Shown one piece after another: positions 21,605 to 32,044 of a stretch of 64,000 nt of DNA. Origin of the DNA: Emydura subglobosa (taxonomy: Eukaryota > Chordata > Testudines > Chelidae). The notes under the pieces are model-generated. The model was not told the DNA's origin. It ran no database searches and was given only the letters and a program-made list of their open reading frames with translations. The translations under genes and the position numbers were made by a program. The DNA lies in NCBI GenBank assembly GCA_007922225.1, contig ML679974.1, forward strand, positions 8,077,988 to 8,141,987. Reading direction: 5' to 3'. Every line of letters starts with the position of its first letter. Position 1 is the first letter of the stretch.

Positions 21605-23925
21605 TCAACATATACTTAAGTCAAATATGGACAAATAGAACCCAGAGCAATATACACTATAAAATAATGCCTTTCCGTTTTCTCTGAACATAAGGTAATT
21701 ATAATTGTGTACTAACAACAGAGGCAAAATGTTTCCTAAATCATAACTTAAAAAGCTGTCAAATTGCTTATCCAGTGCTATATTGCATTACCACCCACAG
21801 GCTTCTTCACTGGAGGTTAAGCATCTAACTTTCGTACAGCATCTAACTTTTAAAAGATAATGCAACCTTGCTTACTCTATGCTTGAGAAACACACTCGGC
21901 AATTTTCAAGTTAAATGAAGCGAGGAATATTATAACTGTCAGATTGGTGTATACATTGGGTGCAGATGGGAAGACACTCAACATGTGTGGAAGCCCATGT
22001 GATGAACTGCATTTCCATGTGACCCATTTTATTTAGTATACACTTTTGACTACTTCACATGCCTTCTTCCCACTAATCCCTCTCTAGAAGATTTCTTCTA
22101 ACTTTCCAGCCATCTGAGAGGTTTTAAACAGCTGTCAGTTTCGCTCTCCAAATGTGGATTCCGTCCCCCATCAAAAGTAGATGTTCCTGAGGCCACGGGT
22201 GGACGAGATTCAGTCCTGGGCAATAACAAATTTTTATATGAAAATATTAACATAAAAGGGTCATCTTGCAACCTTGCAGGGCTGGAAATGGAGTGGGAGA
22301 AATTCCCAATTGCCCACTGGGATCCAGAATTCATTTTTAGGCCTGGAAAGACTTGAGATATTCAACTTTAAGTGCTGACATTTTTAGCTTTAGAAAAACT
22401 ACTTAGAGTTATTTTTAGAGGCTTCTGTGTCTTCCTCTGAACCCTACTCAGTTGGATACATTAACTAAGGCATCTGACAGATGGATAGGAAAATTGACCT
22501 AGGAAATTCTTCTACCAAAAACTTTGTTACAGGATAGTTAAGGCTAAAAGGATATCAACACACAGCTAACACCTAACCAAATATTTGAAAACTTCCCTAT
22601 AATAAACACTTTTAAACAAAACACCCAAAACTATACATCATAAAGACTGGAACTGCACAGCCAAGGTATCCATTCAGTTTCCACTGTCATATAATAATTC
22701 ACTACCATCCCAATCAGTTTCTAACACGTAATCAACCTTAACTTTGTTTGGTTATTTAATTAAACCAGGATGTTGATTGCATCACTGTGAATCTCTCTTA
22801 TGTTTGTGGTACTGCTTCAAGGGCTCTTCTCCTACTTCTTCAATTCCAGCAGATTCTGTTCCTGTTCTCAGATGCTTCTCTTCTCTGGGCCTTCCAGAAG
22901 GGTTAAGGATGTTGCCTCATAGTTCCTCTGTTGTCCTCCTTTAGGTGCTGGCTTCTCCTTACCCTGGGTTACGGTTCTGGGGAGGCTGGAAATGGACACT
23001 ACTTTTGGGTTGGTCTTGTTTTTCCTCCTTTACTGGTTGTTTCAGCATGGATGAACAAAAGACAAGTGGGATCATTATTATTCAGCCATGTTTGCGTGGT
23101 TTAATATTGAACACATTCAGGAAGGAGTTTCTTACTCAGGGCAGGTCTATACTAGAAGCACTACATCTGGTGAAGAGGCTCTGTGCGGACGGGAGAACCC
23201 TTTCCTAATGGCATAATTATTCACCTCTGCAAGAGTGCCAGCGTGGACAGCGCTTAGGTTCTTCCATCTGTATTGTCACATTTGTTCATATAAACAAACC
23301 ACAGTTTCATCCGAGTCACTCCAGAAAGCGCAAAAGCCTGAAATGGTGAGAAGTGGCACAGTTTGCCTGTTTGCCTGTTACTTCCATTAAACAGTTAAAG
23401 AAAAGAAGGGAAACGTGTTCTTTAAATAACAACAATAATGTTATGAGCTGGATGAAACGCTGCCTTCAATTAACATAAACGTCAGGCTGAGTTAATCAGA
23501 AGCTCCTCTGCCCCACACACCTAAGACAAAAGGGGGTTGTGAACCTGCCCAAAAATTTGGACTGAGTGCGTGGAAGGTTGTTTTGCTGTATTGTGGGGTG
23601 GGTTTGGGGAGGCAAGACACACAAACTAAAAACAGAGAAAGGTAGAGGCAAAAAGCAAGAAAACCAAACAGCAGCCAGTGAGCGCAGCATGACCCTGGAA
23701 AAAGTGAGAGAGAGCTTTTAGATCTGTTGCTCAAAGAGGCTAGGGGCATTCAGAGAAGCAGGAATCTCTACATTCCTTGTGAATAATTAAAGAAATACTG
23801 AACACCAACTTCTCCTCCTAACTGGTGCCTCCCTAAAGCCCTGAACTTTAACTGGGCACTCGGGTCAAAAAGGGGAAAAAACAACAACAACCACCACCTT
23901 TATTTGATAAAGATTTAAACATACG
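21605..23925. other. Long stretch without supported genes
   Basis: Frames of 64-87 codons only. No recognisable protein, RNA gene or clean repeat. ACCTGATTGTCAGAGGTGCT at about 23927 begins a hairpin-repeat fragment similar to the one near 8038. Confidence 0.45.
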
Positions 23926-24243
23926 ACCTGATTGTCAGAGGTGCTGAGCCCCTCTGGAAAACCAGACTGGCAGGTTATCGCCTGAGATTTGAGAAATCAG
24001 GTCAGGAGAACTCATCACCCATTTAAGAACAAATGTACAAAGTTATCACAGCTTGAGATTCTGTTTTGCTTCTAGTCAATTATTTTCAGCAGACCTGCAA
24101 AGGAAATAGTGTCTCACTGCAGAGGAGTGACACTGTCAGCCAGTTTCTCAACTAATGTACAGTGGTATAACTCCACCAAAGCCAATGAAATTATACTGAG
24201 TTGTAGCAGCTGAGGATCTACTGTAATAGCTAGTGCTAGCTCA

Positions 24244-24364
24244 GGCCCTAGTCCAGCAAAGCATTTTAGCACATGTTTAACTTTAATCACGTGAGTAGCC
24301 CAATGTGGGCTGTTTATGTGCTTAAAGTTAAGCTTGTGCTTAAGCGTTTTCTGGGACAGGACCC
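24244..24364. repeat. Hairpin repeat (GTCCAGCAAAG family), ~40-bp arms
   Basis: GGCCCTAGTCCAGCAAAGCA at the left is complementary, with scattered mismatches, to the right-hand end GCGTTTTCTGGGACAGGACC. The inner arms TTAGCACATGTTTAACTTT and AAAGTTAAGCTTGTGCTTAA also pair. It is the same family as 31428, 43131 and 56845. Confidence 0.75.
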
Positions 24365-24369
24365 AAATG

Positions 24370-24795
24370 TATGATGTTTTTGATAAAACAAGTTGTACTT
24401 GTAATGCCTGCTCCTCTTAGCTAGAGAAGATGGCTTACAAGGCTTAAGAAATCGAGGCATGGCAAGAAACTGATGTACCAAGGATTGCTACATAAAATCA
24501 AGCACTGTTCCTATAACTATGGGAGCAGACACTGACCAGAGAGGAAGAACTCTTTCTGCACATACACGACAATTTCACATAACTCTGCTACTGGTTATGA
24601 TAGACGCTTCCTGATACACAATTTTTCAAGGTTTTCTTCCTCTGGACTGTCATTCTCAGCCTTTTCCTTCCTCACATGTAGGCCAATTACTAAGATATCT
24701 TAGAAGTTTCCTGTCACAACTCAAGCAGCTATGGGAAACAAGAATCAGCTTAAAAAAGAATAGCTGGAGGAAACAAAGAGCTACAGGGATATAGC
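24370..24795. other. Non-coding, no clear feature
   Basis: Nothing supported between the hairpin repeat and the assembly gap. Confidence 0.4.
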
Positions 24796-24798
24796 TGG

Positions 24799-24928
24799 GG
24801 GAGGGGGGGGGGNNNNNNNNNNNNNNNNNNNNNNNNNNNNNNNNNNNNNNNNNNNNNNNNNNNNNNNNNNNNNNNNNNNNNNNNNNNNNNNNNNNNNNNN
24901 NNNNNNNNNNNNTTGGAGGGGAGGGGGG

Positions 24929-24961
<33 letters not shown>
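24799..24961. other. Assembly gap (100 N) inside G/GA-rich simple sequence
   Basis: A G-rich run (24797-24812) leads into exactly 100 N (24813-24912), followed by a G-rich then (GA)n tract to 24961. A round 100 N usually marks a gap of unknown size. Protein frames drawn through it are meaningless. Confidence 0.95.
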
Positions 24962-24964
24962 TCC

Positions 24965-26905
24965 TCTGCTTCCACAGCAGTTGTGGTAATAGATTAAATG
25001 AAACTCTCTCCCTCATCAGCAGGGAGTCTGACAGGTCTATCATGGGAGGGTTCATCTGCTTCTATAATAACAGTTATCTGAACCAGAGATCAATACAGTT
25101 TCTAGGGGAGACTTTGCAATTTATTGGGAAATAAGAGAAGCATCGGTAAAAGTTTTCTGGTCTCTCTCTGCTCTAACTAAGCTGAGGAGAACTCCCGACA
25201 TTTATTCGCCTGTGTTCAAATTTAGTGATTCAGGGCGGTGTGGCTACAGAGCAAAACATTCTGTGCAAAAAGGGCTGCTTTCCTCCAGAAGGGAATGCAG
25301 AGAGAATGCCACATGGGACGGAGCTACCAAATTTGAATCTTGCTATGGGGTTTGGACCCTTCAAAATTCAAGGGGAGATCAGATTCAGACCATAGCAGTT
25401 CTGGTTCAGTCCATTATACAATAAGCTATGGAACTGAGAACTGGCTTTGAATTCTGAACCCACCCTCAGTTTAGGGGTGTTTGGATCTGGGATTCAGGTT
25501 AATCTCTTCTGTAAATTGATTTTATTTCTTTTTTTTTATTACATTTCCTGTGTGTAGCTTTATACTCAAAAGACAATTGGCTCTGGGGCTCAACAGTGTG
25601 GTGCATAACTACACTAGCCTTATCTCTAAAGACCAAAATTTGGCTCCAAGCCACAAGTGAAACAACTCTGGTGGCTCATGGACAGAAGGGTCCAAACTAC
25701 CAAGTTTAGATCTAGAGCTGAACTTTCCCAAAGCATCGGGATGACTTATTCACTCCATTTCAGAGACAGGTGCCCTCTGCAAAGCTAGGATGTAAATTCT
25801 GATGTAGAACTGGGGTTTCTGCTTGGGCTGATCTCTAGCCTCAACTCAATCCCTAGCAGACATTTATCCCTGCTCCAATCTAAAACATCAATTTCAATTT
25901 GATAATTTGGCAGCCTTAGGCAAGTCCCATTACCCACACAAAACCAGGCATGTTTTAGGTGGCTTTTGAGATGCACTGACACAGTGGCTTGAGAGGCACC
26001 ACAAGTTTTAACATTCACAGGACACTCCTCAAAGTGTGTGCATGCACACATCACTGCACACAATGCACTACAATGTTCTGATGCTCTAGGCACTGATTCT
26101 TGTTATAAAAAATGGACTCAGATTGCCTAATTTAAATCACCATCATCTCATTAACTCAGAACTTCGCAAACCCGTCTCTATTTCAAGTCACACTTTGTTT
26201 AGCTTTGAATTACTTGCTGCTGTCTTTCACTAAAGTTGCCTCCATAATGACACTCTGTTTTACTCAGATGCTTAGTTCAGTCCTGCAAAGGGATGAGTGC
26301 CCTCAGATCAATGGGAGTGAAGGGTATTGACAGCACCCTGGATGAGATGCTTAGCTTCTCAGAGCACTGGGGCCTTTATTGGGTCATGTGACCCCTCCCT
26401 TACACAAGTAAGTACCAGTTACCAAAAAGCATTACACTTATGATCCAGCACAAGAGGCATTGAGTTACCCTCTCGCTAACTAATCGTTGGTTGGGTAGCA
26501 AAATACCACCATATGGTATATCACCATGTATAGGCAGGAACCTATATAATCTTTTACCTGCAACATCTATACCATAAAAGAACTATAAAGCCACCTCCTG
26601 AGAGCCTGCCCCTCTGTCCTGGTTTACTTTGTGGTACTATTTTTGCATATGCTGCAATATTTTGCTCCTTAGAGAGATCTTATGAATAACAAATGAGGAT
26701 TTATGTTTGTGGATTGTGAAATAATATTAACCTGACTATTACTTTTAATCTTCCTTTTTTATTGTTGTATTGACCTGTCGGGAATCCCACAGGGATATTA
26801 CTTAGGGCTGGATATCGAAAACGTCTCCTCCTTTTGTCTTGCCTGCTATCAAATAGGGAACTGAATGTAGAAAAGTAAAGAAAGAAGAACAAATCTGCTT
26901 TGAGG
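24965..26905. other. Non-coding, no clear feature
   Basis: A 102-codon minus frame (25785-26093) and smaller ones show no recognisable domain. The 25300-25500 stretch is rich in TTTGGA/TTCAGA words and may be an old repeat that I cannot place. Confidence 0.4.
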
Positions 26906-26909
26906 TCTG

Positions 26910-27594
26910 TGGAAGGGTCAGCTCACTGCTGTAGTGCTCCCTTGCCTCTGGGTGTGGCGTAGTGGGCTCTCCTCTTCTAGCGCTCCCTACCAACGGTCAC
27001 TCTGGTCCTGTTGTGGTCTGCCTCTTCTTGTGACTCAGCCCTTCAGCTGGATCACACTTTACCCTTCCTCCTCCCTCCCTCCCAGGCTTCTGGGGTAACA
27101 AAGTCCAATAAAAACAAATGTCTGATCTCTCCATCTAGTCTGCCACCCTCAATTCTGGGCCCAGAAGTTCTCTCAGGGTTTCCAGTATATCCCCATCTGA
27201 GGGGTTTCACGCCACCTTACCCGTGGCTGGTATGGAAACCCAAGCCCCTATGCTGGGTTCCAGTCCAGGGACCCAGTCATTTCACCAGACTCCTTGATGA
27301 CACCTCCCTGGACTTCTTCCAACCAAATTTTTCTTTGGGTGTTCCTCTCCTCATCCTGCAACAGCCTTCCTCTTCCTGCTATCTCTCTTTACTACTTACT
27401 ACCTGAAGAGTGACTATACAGTTCAACCTCTTTTGCGCTAACCTTTCTCTATAGCACTTCCCAGACCCTCCCCAGCTGGATTTCATCATTTATTAGGCCT
27501 GGCTCACCCCCCAGGTGCAACCGGGTGGGTTAATTGGTCTCTGAGGGCCACATTAACCCTTACACTACCTGTATGGGATAGGCACCCCATCACA
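26910..27594 (+). mobile_element. Probable LTR-type fragment, 3' part
   Basis: A pyrimidine-rich segment of different composition from its neighbours ends in ATAGGCACCCCATCACA. Complemented, this end reads TGTGATGGGGTGCCT, which matches the start of the segment at 28540 (TGTGATGGTGCCT). TG...CA ends fit an LTR. Both segments also share a CTGGGTT...CAGGG(A/C)CC phrase in the same orientation, suggesting one family. The 131-codon frame (27011-27406) lies inside and is not supported as a gene. Confidence 0.45.
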
Positions 27595-27599
27595 AGGTC

Positions 27600-28240
27600 A
27601 TTTTTTTTTTTTTTAAGTTTCCAAGACTCCAACATCTGAATAATCTGTACATTTATGAGGGAGCGAATTTTCAAATCTGAACATTGCCTATCCTTTTTAT
27701 AGAGATTATGAACTTCTCTCCAAAAATCTATTCTCTAATCTCCAGCAGAAATTGGTGGCAGTTTAGATCCTTCCAAGAATCTTCATCCATTTTAAGAACC
27801 AAACCTTTCTTGAAGTTGGAAAATGAACGGATACATTTCCCTTTCTTTCCCAGTTTCTGACCACAGCCAGAACAAGAAGTCTGTGTGGATTTTGCAGCCT
27901 TCCACTAGAAATTCAAAATGTTCCAATAAGCATCCAAATATCTGGATGCTTGTTGGAACTGAACCAAATTGTTTATCCTCTTCATATTCACCCATCACTG
28001 TATCTTTTCTGGGCAGGGCATCTGAGAACATTCTCCCAAGTGTCAAATAAACTTACTGGACGGATGTCAGAATATGGGAGATTCTCACATTAAGATACAA
28101 AACAAATGTAGACAAAAGCAATAAAAACCCTGTTGGCTTTATATGTTTATTGCTCACCTCATCATAAACAAATTCTGTTTGTAATCCCTGCAAACCAATA
28201 ACATTGATATCAAGCTTGTTGCCAGGGCAGCAGTGTTCAC
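27600..28240. other. Non-coding; T run at the start
   Basis: A T run occupies 27601-27614. The antiparallel 75- and 84-codon frames near 27800-28050 overlap almost exactly and look like chance. Nothing else supported. Confidence 0.45.
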
Positions 28241-28247
28241 TGCTGAT

Positions 28248-28382
28248 CAGAACTGGCTGGAAAATAACCAAAAATTCTAAATTTGGACCAAAAAAAAAAA
28301 AAAAAAAAAAGGTGAAAAATTTCACAACATTTTTATTTCCATTTTTAAACCTGTTTTGCGTTAAAAAACTTTCCAGCACTTG
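28248..28382. mobile_element. Short hAT-like AT-rich element fragment
   Basis: CAGAACTGGCTGGAAAAT on the left is related to the complemented right end AGTGCTGGAAAGTTTTTTAA. The interior is the AAAATT-rich type seen in the 28911, 30513 and 45225 elements, with an A run at 28290-28310. No clear target duplication. Confidence 0.45.
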
Positions 28383-28539
28383 TTCAGGCGACTCAAATCT
28401 TTACAGTGATCATGCTTAGTTGTGTACAATGCTTTTCATCTCAAAGCTTTATGCAGAATATACACAGGGATTGCTTCATCTGCCCCTCAAATGCAACTGC
28501 GACCTTAAACATGAAAAGTACTGTGGGGCAGTGCATTGG

Positions 28540-28835
28540 TGTGATGGTGCCTCCCTCTGGCTAAGCATGGTGCATCTCCTGGGCTCACATAGTCCAGCAG
28601 GGATGTCAGTCTATTCCTGGTCCCAGGAGTCTGAAAACTCTTTCTCCACTCCCAAGTCCGTCAGGAGGCTGGTAGGGGGACCTGGGCCCACCCACTCCAC
28701 TGGGTTTCTGCTCAGGGCCCTCAAGTTAGGAAAGCAGACTCTAGACTCTGACAGTGCCCTGAGCTTCTTCTTACCTTCCCCTGGATCTCTGCAGGCTCTC
28801 CAGCCTCTCAGTCAGTTCATCTAGTACAAGTTACT
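28540..28835 (+). mobile_element. Probable LTR-type fragment, 5' part
   Basis: Begins TGTGATGGTGCCTCCCTCT and continues with GGGCCCACCCACTCCACTGG and CTGCTCAGGGCCCTCAA, phrases I associate with a GC-rich turtle retroelement family. Its start mirrors the end of the 26910-27594 segment. The 134-codon frame beginning at 28420 runs through it and is not supported as a gene. Confidence 0.45.
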
Positions 28836-28910
28836 CTTTCTATAATCTCAGTTCCAGAACTCTATTTCTGATCTGATGTAAGTCATTTCCAATAATCAAA
28901 GTGAGGACAC

Positions 28911-29472
28911 TAGAGCTGCTTGAAAATAGGTTTTTCCCCCCTTCATAGAAAACTTAGATGAAAATGAAAAATAAAGATTAATCTAACGCTTCCAGGGAAA
29001 ATGTTGATTTTTTTTTTTTTGGCAGAAGTCTGCAAAACAAAATATTTTAATTTGAAAATGCAGTAGCAGTAACTCATGGGAGTTGCAATTTGGATGCCTC
29101 ATGTTCCCCTCTATTGCCGGGGCTCTGTGGTTAGACTACCTGCAGAGGAGAAGAGGTAGCGTCATGGTAGTCTCTGTCCATGGGGTATCATGGGAGATGT
29201 AGTTGGCTGGGGAGGAGGTGGCTCAAAGGAGCGAAAGGAGATATGAGGCAACTGAACTGCAACTCTACTAACGCACAGCTATAGTGTTTCCAAATTGAAA
29301 TATTTCATTTTTTGGCTGAAATATTTTGGGTTTTTTTCCAGACATTTGGATTTTTGTTGGAAAAAAAAAGATTTTCCACAAAAAGCAAACACTTTTCACA
29401 AAAAACTTTGTTTAGTCAAATTGCCAATTTTCAGGCAAAAAAATAATGATAGAAAATTTCTATCCAGCTTTA
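28911..29472. mobile_element. hAT-like non-autonomous element, 562 bp
   Basis: Left end TAGAGCTGCTTGAAAAT; right end, complemented, TAAAGCTGGATAGAAAT. The flanks GAGGACAC and GATACAC agree apart from one substitution and one indel, consistent with a decayed 8-bp target duplication. AT-rich arms full of AAAATTTT-type words enclose a GC-richer core (29060-29280) containing GTATCATGGGAGATGTAGTT. No transposase frame. It is the longest copy of this family in the window. Confidence 0.65.
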
Positions 29473-29479
29473 GATACAC

Positions 29480-30505
29480 TTAATTGCCTAGAATGTATGT
29501 AATTTTGGGAGTAAAATGAGTGCTATCTACCACAGTGGGATGTTTAAGAGTTACAGCTTAATGACCTCTGCATTGCAAACATAACCAGATACTGAGAGAT
29601 TTCTGTGCTAGACAGGAGTACCAGCAATACCCAAGGAAGGCAGGTGGAAAAGCTTAGAGGGGGGAAATCTGAATTTTTCAGGAGCATTATTGGGTACAAT
29701 GCTGTAGTCCTTGTGCATTCAGAACACTTGACAACAAGAGTCTGGAAGAATAAGGCCCTTTATCCTTTCTAGTTTTACCTTAAGCAATGATTTAAATTTC
29801 AGTGGGAATTATTATGAAGGCTAAGAAAATCCTGTCCTTGTAAATCTGGTGTAACTAATTATGATAAAGTGATAGCAATGGTGGCAAAAATCATCTTTAC
29901 CTCTTCAGTTAATTGTGATATGTAACATATGGCAAATATTGTCTCATTTCTTTTAAAATCTGACTGGGGGAAAAGAATCCAGAGACAGGAAATGCAATAT
30001 TTCAATGGATTAAGAGAGAACTAACATACATGAACCAGATCATTAGCTTTGTATTTTCGGTTCCACTTTCTGATGTCCATATTTGACTCATGAGGATGAG
30101 CTGGACTGACTCCAAAAACTAAGTGGAAATTAATTTCTCAAAGGCTGATCTGGAAGTTAAGATGCTTTCCACAATCATTTGCCATAAAGATCCCATCTAT
30201 TTGCCATGAAGAAAGAAAAATAATGCTTTATGTAGCAACTAGTAGAACAAGTTATAATGAACATAGGTGCAAACATTAAAAGTGACTCAGGATATACCCT
30301 AGAATATACCTTTAAAAGAGACTCAAATGGACCCCAGAATACGACAGCCACAGCAGCCTGCACTGTTAAATACAACATCATTAGTTCTGAGTGTCTGTGA
30401 GGGAGAGGGGAGCATACGATTCCACATGTTAAATCCACATCAAAGAGCAAAATTCCTCCTTAAAGTCAATGCCTATTAACACAGTGGAGCCAAGCTTCTG
30501 GAAGG
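29480..30505. other. Non-coding, no clear feature
   Basis: A 91-codon minus frame (30175-30450) is not recognised. Nothing else supported. Confidence 0.45.
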
Positions 30506-30512
30506 TGGTGGG

Positions 30513-30900
30513 TAGAGCTATGCAGAGAATGGAAATTCCATTTCATGGAGGATTTCGATAAATCCTAATTTGTTTGCATTCCAATTTGGAACGAAACCCC
30601 AACATTTAGAAATTCTCTGCAAAAGAAAATTCTATGTTTTTTGTTTGTTTTTCTTTTAGGCCCATCAAAATGTTTTGTTTTGATTACAACTTTTTTTTTT
30701 AAATGTTGAAATAAAAATTCATTTTGCAAGGAAAAAATCGAATTTTGTTCCAAAAAATGGGAAAACGAGATGTTTTGATATTGTCGGAGCTTTTTCCTCC
30801 AAAATGAAATTTCAGAAGAATTGACATGGTTTCATGAAGGATTTCAATTTTCAATGCAACTGCATTTGCTGGTGGAAATCTGTTTTTCTGACCAGCTCTA
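30513..30900. mobile_element. hAT-like non-autonomous element, 388 bp
   Basis: Left end TAGAGCTATGCAGA; right end, complemented, TAGAGCTGGTCAGAAAAA. The flanks GTGGTGGG (30505-30512) and GTCATGGG (30901-30908) match 6/8, supporting an 8-bp target duplication. The interior is AAATTTT-rich and non-coding; frames of 62-68 codons are chance. Confidence 0.75.
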
Positions 30901-31112
30901 GTCATGGGATTTTTCAGTCATGAGACAACACAAATTCTGCTACAGCATTAAGAAGCAATTCTTAGCTACTAACAGGTCTGTTTCTGAATACACCCTGGTA
31001 TTAATTAGGAGTAGTTCCAAATAAATGAATAGCTACGCTTCTCTGACACAATCAAACTCTCTATAATAAGGATAAAATTCATCTGTGCAGGAAACAGCTT
31101 TCTTGGTGGATG

Positions 31113-31380
31113 GTCTGAGATCAAAGACCATCAGAAACCTCATCACCTTCTGCTCCAAGGGCATTGTGCACTTCTTTGACTTTGCCTTCTCTAACCATCA
31201 ACAAATAGCCACATGTACATTAAAAATAACCAAACCCTACCAAAACAAGACACTGCATTGCATACGCTTCTTGCCTTGGAGAATACGAGAGAACAACTAA
31301 CATGTGGTAGATGTTAGTTGCATTACTTAATGCACTACTGGGATGTAAAGAACCTATATAGAATAGAAAAGAATAGAATT
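31113..31380 (+). repeat. ~270-bp repeat, copy 1 of 2
   Basis: Collinear with 61893-62180 over its length. Shared landmarks in order: CACCTTCTGCTCCA, TTCTTTGAC/TTCTTCGAC, CTTCTCT, ACATGT, AACAAGACACTG/CACTGC, TACGCTTCT/CACACTTCT, TGCACTACTGG and GAATAGAAT. The 71-codon frame (31085-31300) covers much of it, but the matching frame is not kept in copy 2, so no protein is inferred. The family is unknown to me; it could be a dispersed repeat. Confidence 0.6.
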
Positions 31381-31427
31381 ATGCTTAGTACAGAGGAGAA
31401 GAACTGATGTAAGTGAAAACAAAATCA

Positions 31428-31538
31428 AGGCCCTGATCCAGCAAGGTACTTAACTGTGTGTCTGACTGTAAGGATGTGTAGTAAATGGGACAATGTACGT
31501 GTTTAAAGTTAGGCTTGTATCTTGCAGAACTGGGGTCT
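31428..31538. repeat. Hairpin repeat (CCTGATCCAGCAAGG family), degraded
   Basis: GGCCCTGATCCAGCAAGGTA on the left, and GTTTAAAGTTAGGCTTGTAT then CTTGCAGAACTGGGGTC on the right, are the two arms of the same family as 24244 and 44530. Pairing is weaker here. Confidence 0.6.
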
Positions 31539-31544
31539 TAGTCT

Positions 31545-31960
31545 ATAGACAAGAAAAGTAGACCTCTCTGATGTTTACAAACGTTAGTTATTCATGCTTC
31601 ACAACACCTCTGTGATGCAAGTGCAATGATACCTTTGTACATATACATAAACCAAAATCCATTAAATGAATAGTTTCATTTTCAAAAGTCCTGAGCACTT
31701 ACATCTGCAAATATAAAGAGTGCTATGAGTACTAAGGACCTCTGAAAATCGTCATAAATGCCTTTGCCCAAAGTCACTGGGAGAGTTGGGAGCTGGATCC
31801 TGCCACCCTATCTCCTACTCTAATCATTAGATCCAGCATATCACATGTTGAGGAAGGCATACTCATGTGAGGATGGGTTGAATGGTTTATGAGATTGATA
31901 GTGGGATAGAGATAACTTCACCTGTAGGTCACCAGCTCAATTCATGTTAGTGAACAAAAG
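31545..31960. other. Non-coding, no clear feature
   Basis: Nothing supported. A possible stray repeat fragment lies at about 31680 (CAAAAGTCCTGAGCACTT). Confidence 0.4.
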
Positions 31961-31967
31961 CCATCAG

Positions 31968-32035
31968 GTGAAATCCTGGCTCCACTGAAATTAATTGTGA
32001 AACCCACATTAATTTCAATGGAACCAGGATTTCAC
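31968..32035. repeat. Nearly perfect hairpin, 28-bp arms, 12-nt loop
   Basis: The left arm 31968-31995 (starting GTGAAATCCTGG) and the right arm 32008-32035 (ending CCAGGATTTCAC) pair at 26/28 positions. It is the best preserved palindrome in the window. The sequence type (CTCCACTGAAATTAAT / ATTAATTTCAATGGAA) is that of a dispersed reptilian hairpin repeat. Confidence 0.9.
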
Positions 32036-32044
32036 TGGAGGTAT

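Noticed and set aside
24750..25055. Minus-strand frames through the assembly gap
   Set aside because: They consist of unknown residues and simple-repeat translation.
27011..27406. 131-codon open frame
   Set aside because: It lies in a pyrimidine-biased LTR-like segment and has a Pro/Ser/Leu composition explained by base bias.
28420..28824. 134-codon open frame
   Set aside because: Most of it overlaps a probable LTR fragment starting at 28540; no recognisable protein features.
31085..31300. 71-codon frame as a duplicated small gene with 61882-62082
   Set aside because: The DNA is repeated, but the reading frames are not kept in step between the two copies, so protein-level selection is not indicated.
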